64,000 nucleotides of DNA from Yamagishiella unicocca (lineage: Eukaryota > Chlorophyta > Chlorophyceae > Chlamydomonadales > Volvocaceae), in assembly GCA_003116995.1 (NCBI GenBank), contig BDSL01000008.1, forward strand, positions 744,001-808,000. Reading direction: 5' to 3'. Below are positions 35,601-46,058 of this stretch, in pieces. Numbering within the stretch: position 1 is the stretch's first letter; each line of letters opens with the position of its first letter. The position numbers and the translations under genes were made by a program. The notes beneath the pieces are model-generated. The model did no database searches, had not been told where the DNA came from, and saw nothing but the letters and a program-made list of their open reading frames with translations.

Positions 35601-38600
35601 GCTCCCCCCCGCCCTTCAGCTCCCCCCCCTCCAGCTCCCCCCCGCCGCACCTGCCGCTGCAGCGCCTCCACGTCCGTTATCTTGCATCCGTCCACCCACT
35701 CCATGACCAGCACCTTGCTGCTGCACAGCTCCTCGTACAGCTGAGGAACCACAACACGACCCGACTCCCCCGCGGCAGCCAGCACGGTGCGGAAGCGGTT
35801 GCTATTGCGGATCTCGTTCCTGTCAGGAGGCGCACGGGGGGTGACCAGGGGGAGGAGGGGGATGGCCAGGGGGGGAGGAGGGGGAGGAGGAGGAGGTGGA
35901 GGATGACCAGGGGGATGACCAGGGGAAGGAGGGGAGGAGGAGGAGGTGGAGGATGACCAGGGGGATGACCAGGGGGATGACCAGGGGGAGGAGGCGGGGG
36001 GGGCGGGGGAGGAAGGCGAGGCGTCGATCGCTACGTGCGCCCGAGCGCTGCTCAGCTCTGTGCTGAGCCGTCATCGGAATTGCCGCCGGGATTCCGTCAC
36101 AATCCCAAGCAATGCGAGGGGTCCGCGGGATACCGAATTCCAAGACACCTACCTAATCCCGCACCTCCATTCCTTCGCCCTTTTAAGCCCTACTCCATTC
36201 CCGCCCTTGCGCCTTGCAAACCCGCGCCAGCCCCTTCCCCCCCCACCTTCCCCCCCCCACCCGCCGCCGCCGCCGATTTCGCTTAGCCGCCGAAGATCGA
36301 CATACGACCTCCGTTTTTTCCTCACCCAAGTTTTCCAGCATGCATCTCGAAACGTCTGTTCTAAACGGTTATTCTCGCATCCACGGGTCTTCCTCGCACC
36401 CCCCCGCCTCGCCCCCCACCACACATACACACTTCCTGCTGGCCCCACCTGAAGTCCAGCTCCACCTCCAGCTTGGCTGCCAGCTCCTCGTACAGCCAGG
36501 CCATGCGGATGTTCGGGAACAGCGCCGTTGCGGCTGCTGCCAGCGCCTTCATGGTGGCCAGGTCGGCGGACACGGAGCCCGCCAGTCCCGGGTACTGGAT
36601 CTGCATGTGTGTATGGGGGGAAGGGGGAAGGGGGAGGGGGAAGGGGGAGGGGGAAGGCATGGGGGTTGGAGTGGGGCAATGGTGGGCGCGAGAGAGGATA
36701 GGGGAGAGGGTTTTGCACCAACCAGTCGCAGAACACCCGACCCGCCGCCAGGTCAGGCACCCTAATTCCGGGTTGTCCTAAAGGCCCCCTGAACGCCAAA
36801 GGGTCAAAACCCACCCCACCCCACCCCACCCCGCCCCACCCCACCCCACCCACCTTGACCGCCACCTCCGTCCCGTCCGCCAGCACCGCCTTGTGCACCT
36901 GAGCCAGCGAGGCCGCCGCAGTGGCCCGCCGGTTGAAGGAAGAGAACAGAGCGTCCACGCGGGCGGGGCCGCCTAGCTCGCGCTCTAACGCTCGCCGGAC
37001 CTGGGCGCGAGGCAGGGAGGAGGGGGAGACAGGATGAGGAGGGGGAGATAGGATGAGGAGGGGGAGACAGGATGAAGAGGGGGGGGTGTCGATGTGGTGC
37101 GTTGTTTGTAGATGTGGTGCGGTGAGCTGCGCCTCGACAGAGTGACGGCGGCCTGCACCACAAAGGTTCAACAGCTTGCAGCGTGTGGGGTTTGCCGCCA
37201 ACGCCTACTTCCCTCCGCCAGCAACTCCGCTCCCTCCCTCCCTCCTCACCCTCCCTCCCTCCCGGCAAAACCCAACCCCCTCCCCCGGGCTGACCCCCAC
37301 ATGGGAGCAACCCCGCCGCACCCTCTTGTACGACTTTGGTACGGCCCTGTCCTCCAGCTGCGACAGCACCGTACGATACTCCCTGGGCACTCCGCCGAAC
37401 GCCGCCGCAAACTGGCCCGCCTTGGCGTACACCCCGCCATTGCGCCGACACACCTGGCGGCAGTGGGGGCAGGCAGGGACAAGCGGACGAGTTTCATACA
37501 AGCCCGGTACCGGATCCGGTACGGAGTACCGTGCCGCCGTACCTTGCCGCCTCCCTATCGCGCTGTGGTCGCAGACCACCGAAGACCCCTACGGGGTCGA
37601 AGTACCTTCGGGGGGCGTTAAGGTAACCCGCCCTGCTGCGCCCTCCCCAGCGCCGCTCTCAAACCCTAAAACCCTAACGGGCCGCTACTTGCTGCCGCCA
37701 CGGGTGGCGCCACTCGCTGCCGCCACTCGTCGCTGCTCGCTGCCGGCACCCGCACCCCTCACTCCGCACCCACCGCCAGCAGCTGGTTGGCCCAGTACGT
37801 GTGCAGCTGGCTGAGGGCGGCCTGGTAGGCCTCGTCACGGTCCGTGTCCGCACCGTAGCTGGACGCCTGCGGGGGTTCGAGGGAAACCCGTGGATGTCCG
37901 AAAAAAAATCGTTTAAAACAGAAGTTTTGAGATGCATGCGGGGGGGGGGGGGGAGAAGACCCGGTTACACGACGAGTACGCCACAACAGCACAACACACT
38001 ACTTCGGACACCCACCTACAGCCACCCCGAGGGAGCCGGAAGCGGCACAGCATCCGCCCTTCCCAACCACAACGTGCCGGTCCATGATCCAAACGCTATT
38101 CGTCCATCCTTCCCCTCCCGGCCCCCATTCCCTCCCCTGAAGCCCCGACCCACATCGCCATAACCCCAACTTCGCTTCCTACAACCCCCACCTGGAAGCG
38201 CCCCCCATTCTGTCCCCCGAATCCCCGGACCCACATCGCCATAACCCCAACTTCGCTTCCTACAACTCCAACCTGGAAGCGCTTGTAGCTCAGGCTCGCA
38301 CGCACAGCCCACAGCACCGTGCGCAGCGTCCTCGGAGCAGCTGACGCCAACGACGCGGCCGTGTCAGTCGCCGACGCCAGCGCCGACGCGCCCGTCAGCA
38401 CCGCCGACGCAACGACCATGGCGTACAGCCGCCGCAGTACGACGGTGCCGGCGGCGTGCAGCCGCCGTGCCAGCGCCGTGGCGTCGGCCGCCGCCGCCGC
38501 GGCACCCGGCGGCAGCGGGGTAGGCGACAGTGGGGAGACGCTGCCGCCGTACGGCGCGTACGGATAGCCGTACACATACGCGCCCCGGAACAGCGGGTAC

Positions 38601-38683
38601 GACCCCGCTGCCGAGTGCGCGAAATCTGAGTGGCCGCGCAGTAGCGCCATGTAGCGCACCGCGCGGGCAAACAGGACTCTCAT
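32651..38683 (-). CDS. ADCK1-like ABC1/UbiB atypical kinase
   Basis: Twelve minus-strand exons: 38683-38273, 37866-37774, 37453-37322, 37000-36854, 36600-36449, 35819-35651, 35174-35096, 34972-34934, 34231-34146, 33813-33742, 33392-33058, 32789-32651. They sum to 1854 nt (617 residues) with every phase consistent. Family marks appear in order: KAGQ at 179-182 (the KxGQ motif of the ABC1 N-terminal extension), AVK ending at Lys261, ExD at 308-310 (ELD), the catalytic loop GDPHPGN at 395-401, and DHG at 430-432 in place of DFG. Spacing and residues resemble ADCK1 most closely (NGGVYAKAGQ, ASLAQVHKAVL, VVLDHG). Relatives act in mitochondria or plastids on lipid or quinone metabolism. A hydrophobic segment near residues 85-110 and another in the last exon suggest membrane contact. 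Exon 8, only 39 nt, carries the catalytic loop. An earlier N-terminal exon cannot be excluded. Confidence 0.92.
34241..34640. repeat. 15-bp minisatellite in ADCK1-like intron 8
   Basis: About 27 units of GGTGGGGTGACGGAG / GGTGGGGAGTCGTAG type, directly against the acceptor of exon 9. On the sense (minus) strand it is C/T-rich and would act as an extended polypyrimidine tract. Confidence 0.92.
35009..35061. repeat. 10-bp tandem repeat in ADCK1-like intron 7
   Basis: Five to six units of GGTCAGGTCG lie between exons 7 and 8. A related CGGGTCGGGT run occurs at 34813-34850. Confidence 0.85.
36322..36400 (+). repeat. Intron repeat family 1, copy in ADCK1-like gene
   Basis: Contains CCAGCATGCATCTCGAAACG, then a TCTGTTCTAAACGG core and CCACGGGTCTTCC. 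Other copies are at 37878-37940 (inverted), 43903-43970 and 54994-55078, all in introns. Confidence 0.8.
37661..37677. repeat. Short telomere-like tract
   Basis: AAACCCTAAAACCCTAA equals two units of CCCTAAAA, the complement of the Chlamydomonas telomere repeat TTTTAGGG. It lies in an intron of the ADCK1-like gene; a second tract is at 54884-54945. Confidence 0.5.
37878..37940 (-). repeat. Intron repeat family 1, inverted copy
   Basis: Reverse complement reads GCATGCATCTCAAAAC, CTTCTGTTTTAAACG and CATCCACGGG, matching 36322-36400. It sits just beside the acceptor of exon 2 of the ADCK1-like gene. Confidence 0.8.
38110..38290. repeat. Tandem duplication across an exon-intron junction
   Basis: A ~75-bp unit (CCACATCGCCATAACCCC then CTTCGCTTCCTACAAC and ACCTGGAAGCG) is repeated at the end of exon 1 of the ADCK1-like gene. 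Each unit holds a CAG/GT donor-like site, so the true donor at 38273/38272 has at least one decoy inside the intron. Confidence 0.8.
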
Positions 38684-38875
38684 AATGGGCCGCTCCGGAA
38701 CACACGTGGGATCCCTCACACGCCCGGCGAGCTCTTCCTCAGAGCGAAAGCCAGGTCAATCCGGGTTGTTCCCCCTAAGCCTAGCCTGCACCCGATACGC
38801 CGCTACTGCGCGTCTGGCAGTAGCTCAGCGTCGAGCGCCTCTTCCTCCTGCTGCGGCTCCTCGGCAGCAGCGGCT

Positions 38876-38911
<36 letters not shown>

Positions 38912-39925
38912 GCGGCAGCTGCGCGAACCCGCGGCTGTTGCTCTATTACACCGTCCTCGGAGTCGGCTTCCAAGTCAGATGGCCAATCGATATCCGTGCC
39001 GGAGTCCGAGCTGGATACCAGCGGTCGCTCGGCCGCCTCGTCGAGAACGTACGGCGCGAGACGAGGTTGTGGGCCCTGGTCAGGCTCGACAGCAGCGTGC
39101 TCTGCAGGCTGCGCCTCAGGCTGTGGCTGATGGCCAACTGCGGCCTGCGCTGCGATCGGCTGGACTGCCGGTTGCTGCTCGGCAGATGTGAACGCGAGCG
39201 TCGGGTCGGCCTCGTCGGGGCTCTGCGACAGAACCTGCGCGAGTAGCAGCGGGTAGCGCCAATTGGCTCTACGTGGTATATATAGACTGTCTGTGGTCAC
39301 AGGGTGAAAGCCCCACCTGTAATAGCCGGAAGCGAGCTATGGCGGGAGGCAACGAATGCTTGTGGGCGTAAAGGTTAAGTAGTGGCGCGCGTGTTAAAAT
39401 CTGTGCTGCTGTGTTCTTCTGCTGCTCTAGGCGGTAATCCTCCATGCTATTGCACGGAATGGCTGCCGGTTCTGACGCGCATCGACCTGGACTGACGTTG
39501 GACCCACCCAAGGGCAGGCTCAATGAGACTATACAAGATGTTCAATCTATAAGGCTGAACCCAAGAGCGTGCCGAATTGCTGACGCAACCCGAAAATGCG
39601 AAAAGCAACCCCAGCCAGCCAGGTCAGCAAGGGTTTGTGAGCGGGTTGCCAATTAACTAAATTTAAGGCAAGGTGTGTCTTGCGTACACGTTTCCAGGCG
39701 CACCTCTCTACTGCCAATTGCCAACGCCAACGAATAATCACACCGTACGTGTGTACGAAGATTTTCCTGAGGCCCACACCCCACAGGCGCAGAAGCAGCT
39801 CCTTGGGAAGCATTGAACGTAGTTGCTGCAAATTCAATCGCGCAGCACTGAAAGTGTCGCTTTCGCGCGCAGGAAGGTACTGCCAAACGGTCACAGAGAG
39901 GACATCCGAAAATAAGAAGCATAAC
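38684..39925. other. Divergent promoter region between two genes
   Basis: Separates the minus-strand kinase from the plus-strand SDR. It contains TATATATA at 39277-39284 and CCAATTGG nearby. A 165-codon minus-strand frame (39300-38803) is acidic and poly-Gln (CAG run 38876-38910) but has no ATG and no clear splice sites, so it is left uncalled; it may be transcribed leader or an undetected exon. Confidence 0.45.
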
Positions 39926-42705
39926 ATGGACGTTGACTGCCCTGAAGGGCCACCCCTGCGCGCAGTGCTCGTCACCGGAGCCAGCGGGTTTGTGGGTTTG
40001 CACGTCGTGAGGGCCCTCTTGGATGGGAACGTAGCTCGGGAGGTAAGATCTCCTGGCTTCCCCACACATGTACCCCGCAACCCACATCCTGGCTTCCCCA
40101 CGCATATACCCCGCAACACACACATATACCCGCAACTCACAACGCGCTCCATCGTTGCTCGTGCATCCCACGTGCCGTGCTCACGGATTCTTCTGGTTCA
40201 CAGTCGGGAGGACCTGCTCTTCATAGGCTTGCGCCTCATGCCCCTCAGCAACCACCAGAGCGAGCGCCGTACAACCAACGCCATAAGGGCACCGTAAAAA
40301 TGCAGCTTGGGCACTTGGGCCCACCCCACTCTGTCGCTGCCCCTCTGTCACTGCCCTCTGTCGCTGCCCCTCTGTCGCTGCCCCTCTGTCGCTGCCCCTC
40401 TGTCGCTGCCGCAGGTGCGCTGCCTGACCCGCCGACCCACGCCCGAGCTGCTGGAGCTCGAACGGCTGTCCGGAGGCCGGGTCAAACTATGCATCGGGTA
40501 GGTGGCCCACCCCCCCCCCCCGGGCGCAGATAGCATGGTCGTACAGTCATACGGTCGTACGGTGCGGGCCGCGCGGTGAACACTGGACGGCGGCGCGCAG
40601 CGGCAGGGAAACGCATTTAAAGGCTGAGCCTGACCCGACGAAACACACGCTCGCCTGTTGTCGAGTGAACCTGGCAGAACCACGCGAAACATAAGCCGAT
40701 ACTACAGCAACGACACACCCCGTGCCCTTCTCCCCTCCTCCGCCCCCGTCCTCTCCCCTCCCGGGCCCGCCCCGGCCCCCAGTGATCTGCTCGGCCCCGC
40801 CTGCCGGGCCAGTGTGGCCCCCCACCTGGCGGCTGACGGCGGTTGCGAGGGGCTGATCAACTGCGCGGCGCACTACCATTGGTGGAGCCGCAAGCCGGAA
40901 CTGTACGGCCAGCTTAATGATGCGGCGGTTTCGGAGCTGATGAAGCTGGCGCTGGAGGCTAAGGTTCCACGGGTGAGCTGCGGTGCGCGGAGGCGAGTTC
41001 GTCCATGCGGTAGAGACGACTGCGGGCTTGAGGGGCAGAAGCCCGCGCATGACAGCGACCGCTCCCTTGGGGCCGTGACCACTGCCCTCCGTCCCCTCCT
41101 GGAGCTTGGGCAGCCGTACGGCGCTACACCACACAGCGATTGCAGCCCCCCTCCCTCCCACCGCCGTTGACATCCCGTCAAACCACATCGTCAATGTACC
41201 ATCGTCGATGTACGGCGGCGGCCAGGTGGTCCACGTCAGCACCGTGCTTGCGATGGGCTCTCCGGCAGGCGGCTGGGGCTCCGCCGACCGGCCGCTGCAA
41301 CCCGACACGCCGCCCGGCCCCGCCGCCAGCCGCTACGCTCGCAGCAAGGCGGCGGGGGATGCGGAGGTGCTGCGGCTGGCGGCGGAGGGGGGTCTGCCCG
41401 GCTGCGTGGTTGCGCTGGCGGCGGTGGTGGGCGCGGACGGGCGGCTGGTTTCGGGGCCGGAGGATGACGTCATGCGGGTCGCGGACCTGGTCCGTGGGCA
41501 GGTGCGGTGGGGGGGGGCGAGTTGCATGACTGGGTGGGAGGAATGGCGGTGGAGGCGGCGAGGGAGGAGGGTGTCGTGAGAGGAGGAAGGGGCGTGGGGC
41601 GGGCCTGGGCAGTCGGAGCTGTCGGCTGGTGGTGGGAAACGAAGAGCGGGAGCGAGGGCAGATGAGCGGAGCGAAGGGTTGGTTGGAGCTGTTAGGTTTT
41701 GTCCCACCATCCCGCCCACCATCCCGCCGCCCAGGTCCCTGCCACCCTGGGTCACGACACCGTCTTCACCTACATCGGTGTGAGGGACGCAGCAGCAGCC
41801 ATCGTCGCGGCGCTGCTGCGGGGCCGTCCGGGGCGGCGCTACCTGGTGCGATGGGGGGGTGCTGGAGGGGGAGGGCAAGGAGGGCTGCAAGGGGGAGGGG
41901 GACGGGGAGGACGAAACACACACCCGGACAGGACCTTGGGTCGCATGCCCTTACCCCGGCCGTCTCCTACTCTCCTTCCAGCCGGAAGGAGAGTACCTCC
42001 TTCCTCGTCCTCGACTCTGATCCGGAAACCCCAACCCCAACCCCAGGTGGGTAACCAGCGGCTGAGCACCGCTCAGTACTACGACACCATCGCGCAGCTC
42101 AGCGGCGTGCCAGCACCCACTGCGAAGGTGCCGGTGTGGCTGGCAGCGATATGGGCCTCAGCGGCGGCGAGCTGGGGGGCCCTCACCGGGGTCGCACCGC
42201 AGGTGCGTCGTGGTGTGTATGTGTGTGCGTGTGTGTTGGGGGGGGGATGCGCGGGGGGGGAGTCTTAGGGTTTTAGGCGCACGGCAACGGCCAACCTGCG
42301 GCCGGTGCGGTATCACCCGGTGCCGTCGAGGCTTCGGTGGCGGCGTGAAGAGAACGGCAGCACGCGACCACGAGGTCGTTGCGTCGAGCATTCCAACGGT
42401 CAACCATTAACAACCTGGGCGCCCGGGCTGCTGCGTCCTGCCGACCTTCCCCGCAGGCGCCACCGGACCTGATCCGTACTGTGACGCACGGCACGCTCCT
42501 GTTCGACAGCTCGTCCAGCGAGGCCGAGCTGCGCCTCGAGGTGCCGTACAGGAGCATCGAGGAGTCGCTCCGCGAGGCAGTGCAGTACGTCCAGGAGCAC
42601 GACAGGCGGAGGCGGGAGCAGGGGTCAGAGTCGACGCAGGAACGACCGTCAGATGCTGGGAGGCGTGAGGAGAACGCCAGTTCGAGTCAGGGGCAGACGG
42701 CATAG
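39926..42705 (+). CDS. Extended short-chain dehydrogenase/reductase (NAD(P)-dependent)
   Basis: Exons 39926-40042, 40415-40497, 40783-40972, 41226-41501, 41735-41845, 42047-42202 and 42457-42705 sum to 1182 nt (393 residues) with consistent phases. The N-terminus carries the Rossmann nucleotide-binding motif TGASGFVG (residues 17-24). The next strand has RCLTRRPTPELLELE, and the inter-exon joint CIGDLL gives the conserved Asp. NCAAHY (near 90) matches the strand-4 region. The active site shows Ser/Thr135-136 (HVSTVLAMG) and Tyr167-x3-Lys171 (YARSK). This fits the extended SDR class that includes dihydroflavonol reductase-like and 3-beta-hydroxysteroid dehydrogenase-like enzymes. The substrate cannot be told. 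The C-terminal ~50 residues are charged and probably disordered. Intron 1 holds a run of 13-bp repeats before the acceptor. A TGTAA signal follows at 42789. Confidence 0.92.
40328..40412 (+). repeat. CTCTGTCGCTGCC tandem repeat before an acceptor
   Basis: Six to seven 13-14-bp units form the pyrimidine-rich tract in front of exon 2 of the SDR gene. The last unit ends in the acceptor GCAG. Confidence 0.85.
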
Positions 42706-43183
42706 TGAGGGTTAGACGGCCAGCAAGAAGCGGTGACGGGTGCGGCCCGGTGCAGTCCTATGAGGCTAGGCTCAGGGCTCCGGGATCCTGTAAGCTTGCG
42801 TCGTACATGTGTCTAGTATCCACTGTCAAATTTAAGATATCTAATACGTACTTTACAATTTAAAATGCTTAGATGACTGCATGCATGTCTGGACGGAGGC
42901 CCCTTACAGTACGGTGTCCTGTTAGTCTCGGTGCTTGCCGGTGTGCATTCCCGAAACCCTGACGAACGCGCGATCCTCAAAGAACATCCCGAAACAAAAT
43001 GATGACAGCCTGTTCTCCCGCAACGTATAACTTGGCGGGAGTCCAGCGCATCGGATAGGTTTATCGCACACCTCACACACGTCGGCTAGGATTTACAGAA
43101 TGTTGTGATCGAGTTTGGTGAATGTCATACATAATATCAATTTAGTATCGAGCGGTAGGCACCAGCGGACACGCACGTTGGCC
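42706..43183. other. Spacer between SDR and PIG-U genes
   Basis: About 480 bp, AT-richer in the middle (42825-42870). It holds the SDR 3' end with its TGTAA and the PIG-U promoter. No gene seen. Confidence 0.5.
42789..42793 (+). terminator. TGTAA poly(A) signal of the SDR gene
   Basis: TGTAA lies 84 nt past the stop codon in GATCCTGTAAGC. This is the typical signal and spacing for this algal group. Confidence 0.6.
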
Positions 43184-45705
43184 ATGTTGTATGCAGCGCT
43201 CGCCGGTGTCGCTGCGCGCTTGCTGCTCGCCTGGAGTGGAATCGGATCGTCTCTGGCATGGCGCATCGAGGTGTCGACGGCCGCGAACAGCAACCTAGAG
43301 CTGCGCGAGGGACTAGCGCTGTACAGCCTTGGCGTCTCGCCCTACAGCGGCTCGTCCTGTCGTACCCCGCCCCTGGCTCTGTGGTTTTACGGATCACTGG
43401 CTGACCATGACCTGCTGCACGTGCTGCCCAACGCCATCCTCGACGTGCTGGCTGCGCTGCTGCTGCACCGCCTGGCATCCTCGCTCCTGACCGCCTCGAC
43501 GCCCTCCGGCGGTGCAGCAGGGCGCTCCTCGCTGCCGGCCGCGATGGCCTGGGCCTACCTCCTCAACCCCTTCACTCTGGCCGCGTCAGCGGCCGGAACC
43601 ACGTCCTCCCTGGAGGGCTTGGCGGTGGTCACGGCGCTGTACGGCAGCTGCGCGCGGCGCCCGGCGCTGGCGGCGCTCGGCCTGGCGGTGGCGTCGTACA
43701 TGTCTCTACACGATCTGGTGCTGCTGGTGAGGGCGCAGGCAGGCAGGGGGGGTGGCGAGGGCCGGGTCGGAGGCACCGGCGCTTACGGGCCGACATACCT
43801 GCGAGTCCGGTTCCGAACCCGACCCACCCACGCCGACCCACATCGATGCACCGCGCCGCCATAACCGCAACGTTGACCCCCTGTTCTCCACCCTGCCGCG
43901 GGGCCCCCTCCAAACGTCTGTCCCAAACGGTTTTTTCTTTGTACACGGGTCTTGCCTTCTTTTGCGACCCCCTCCTGACCCCCTGTTCTCCACACCCTGC
44001 CGCGGGCCCCCTCCTGTCCCGCTGCAGCTCCCCGCCGCCTGCCTCCTGGCGTACGGTCCCGAGGACGTGGCCACTCCTCTGGAGCTGCTGGGCCCCGCCC
44101 CAGGCGCCAGCCACGGGGATGACCGGGGGGGTGCCAAGTCGGGAAGAGAGCAGCTGGGACAGGAGACGCAGCAGAAAGAAAGGCAGCAGCAGGCGGAGGC
44201 GGGTCAGCAACAGCAGCAGGCGGAGGCGGGTCAGCAACAGCAGCAGCCCGAGTCGGAGGGGCAGCGCGAGGACGGGAAAGAGGGGACGATGGAGGAGGAG
44301 GAGGAGGGGCAGCGGCCAGCGCCGGTAGCGCCAATAGCAGCTGCACCAGCGGAAGCAGACGCAGCTGAAAAACCCTCTGTTCCGGTGCCTGGTCCGGCGT
44401 CCGGCGGTCCGGCCGGCAGCCCGCCAGCAGCGGCGCTGCCGCTGCTGCCCTGGGGGATGCTTACACGGTGCTCGGCACTACTAGCGGGGTGGCTGCTGCT
44501 GCTGGTACTGCTGTCCGACCTGTACCTGCTGCCCCTGCCGCCCCAGCTGCGATCCCCGGGCGCCCCCGCTGCCGCCACGCTCTGCCTCACCACCGCCGCC
44601 GAGCTGCTCACGTGCCGACCGCCGTGGCCGCCGGTCTCGTCGCTGCTGGCACCGTTGCTCCGAAACCAGCCGGCAGCTGCGGCGGAAGGCGCGGCGCTGG
44701 CGCCACGGCTGGCCACCGCCGCTGGCGCGGTGGCGGGCGAGATGCGGCGGCGGCTGGGTGCCGTTGGCGAGTCGCTGGGGTCCTGCTGGGCGGCGCGGGT
44801 GTACGGCAGCCAGGTGCTGTTGGACGATGCAACTCCCAATGTGGGCCAGTGGTGGTACCTGGCTATGGAGGTCTTTGATGACAGCAAGGTGGGGGTATGG
44901 GGGGGTTGGGGGGGTTGGGGGCATGGGGGGGTTGGGGGGGTTGGGGGAGTTGGGGGGGTTGGCGCGTCGGGGGCAGGGGAAGGGGAAGGGGGGGGGTGGG
45001 AGCCAGGGTCTTCCTGAAGGACGGTGCTTCCCACAGCAAAGCACCGGCACCGGCACCGGCGCGCGCACGGCTGCTGGGTGATTCCACGCCCGCACGTTTG
45101 GGCGCGGTCAGGATGATGAGATGGATGGGCAGTTGAGTCGTGTACGGGGGGGGGGCTTGGAGTCGCACTGAGGAGCTTCCAACCCTATTAACACCCTCCC
45201 TCCGCCTGGATTCGAACACGTCGTACGGCACCAGGTGTACGTAAGGCTCCTCGCGCACTCGCTACTGGCGGCGCTGGCGGCTCCGCTGGCGATGCGGCTC
45301 GGCGCCCGGCGGCCGCTGGCGCTGTTCCTCATCCAGCTGCTGTGCCTGGTCCTAATCAAGCCCTACCCCTCCGTCGCCGACCTGGGCCTGGCGGCTTCGC
45401 TGCTGCCACTGCTGGCACGCCAGCAGCTGGCGGCGCTGCAGCTGCGGCTGCTGCTACCCGCCAGCCTGGCCCTGCTGTGCGTGCTGGGCCCCGCCATGCT
45501 GAGAATGTGGCTGTCATACGAGAGCGCCAACAGCAATTTCTTCTACTCAATCACGCTGCTGTACGGCGTGTGGCAGGTGGCGCTGCTGGGCCTGCTGCTG
45601 GGCCTTACGTTGCGGCTGGATCGGGTGGCTCGGGGGAAGGAGCGGCTGGAGGAGCCGGGGGCGATCGGGAAGGGGGACCGCGGCGGCGGCGTGCAGAATA
45701 GCTGA
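43184..45705 (+). CDS. PIGU: PIG-U, GPI transamidase subunit
   Basis: Exons 43184-43726, 44028-44888 and 45235-45705, phase 0, give 624 residues. PIG-U (Cdc91 in yeast) is a polytopic ER membrane subunit of the GPI transamidase, which attaches GPI anchors to proteins. Family marks: the N-terminal AARLLLAW, then LREGLALYSLGVSPYSG, the RTPPLALW lumenal loop, LLNPFTLAASAAGTTSSLE, and TPNVGQWWYLAMEVFDDS, the region usually reading TPNxGxxWYFFxExF. Many hydrophobic segments follow to the end. An insert of ~120 residues (Gln/Ala/Glu-rich, QQQAEAG units) sits after the PLELLGP segment, making this protein well over the ~435 residues of animal PIG-U. The ATG at 43184 is the only in-frame start near the conserved N-terminus. 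Intron 1 carries a copy of intron repeat family 1. Confidence 0.92.
43903..43970 (+). repeat. Intron repeat family 1, copy in PIG-U intron 1
   Basis: Contains CCAAACGTCTGTCCCAAACG, a T-run, and ACACGGGTCTTGCC, matching 36322-36400 without the GCATGCATCT head. Confidence 0.75.
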
Positions 45706-45818
45706 GCGGTGCGGCGCCCGGTCTTGATCCTGGGCGCTCAGTTCTAAATGCGGCGGCAGCATAGCAAGCTTTTGGTAGTCTAGGGAGGCTCGGGAGGAAA
45801 GCAGGTATGACAAGTCAG

Positions 45819-45902
45819 CAGGATATCAGCAGGTAGCGCGGTCAGTCATCAGGATATCAGCAGGTAGCGCGGTCAGTCATCAGGACATCAGCAGGTAGCG
45901 CC
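45819..45902 (+). repeat. 31-bp tandem repeat, three copies
   Basis: Unit CAGGATATCAGCAGGTAGCG plus CGGTCAGTCAT, starting at 45819, 45850 and 45881. Located just past PIG-U. Confidence 0.92.
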
Positions 45903-45921
45903 CTGTGATTCCAGCCAGTCA

Positions 45922-46058
45922 CCCGGGCGTCCCCGTCCCCGGGCGTCCCAGTCCCCGGGCGTCCCCGTCCCCGTCCCCGGGCGTCCCCGGGCGTCCCCGT
46001 CCCCGTCCCCGTCCCCAGGCGTCCCCGTCCCCGTCCCCGGGCGTCCCAGTCCCCGGGC
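45922..46058 (+). repeat. GGGCGTCCCCGTCCCC tandem array
   Basis: Irregular units of CCCCGTCCCCGGGCGTCC and shorter CCCCGT. Simple-sequence expansion with no coding role seen. Confidence 0.9.

Noticed and set aside
38946..39137. Frame resembling a mitochondrial targeting peptide (SLRRSLQSTLLSSL)
   Set aside because: Its apparent first codon is TTG, not ATG, and no donor/acceptor pair joins it in phase to the ADCK1-like exon 1.
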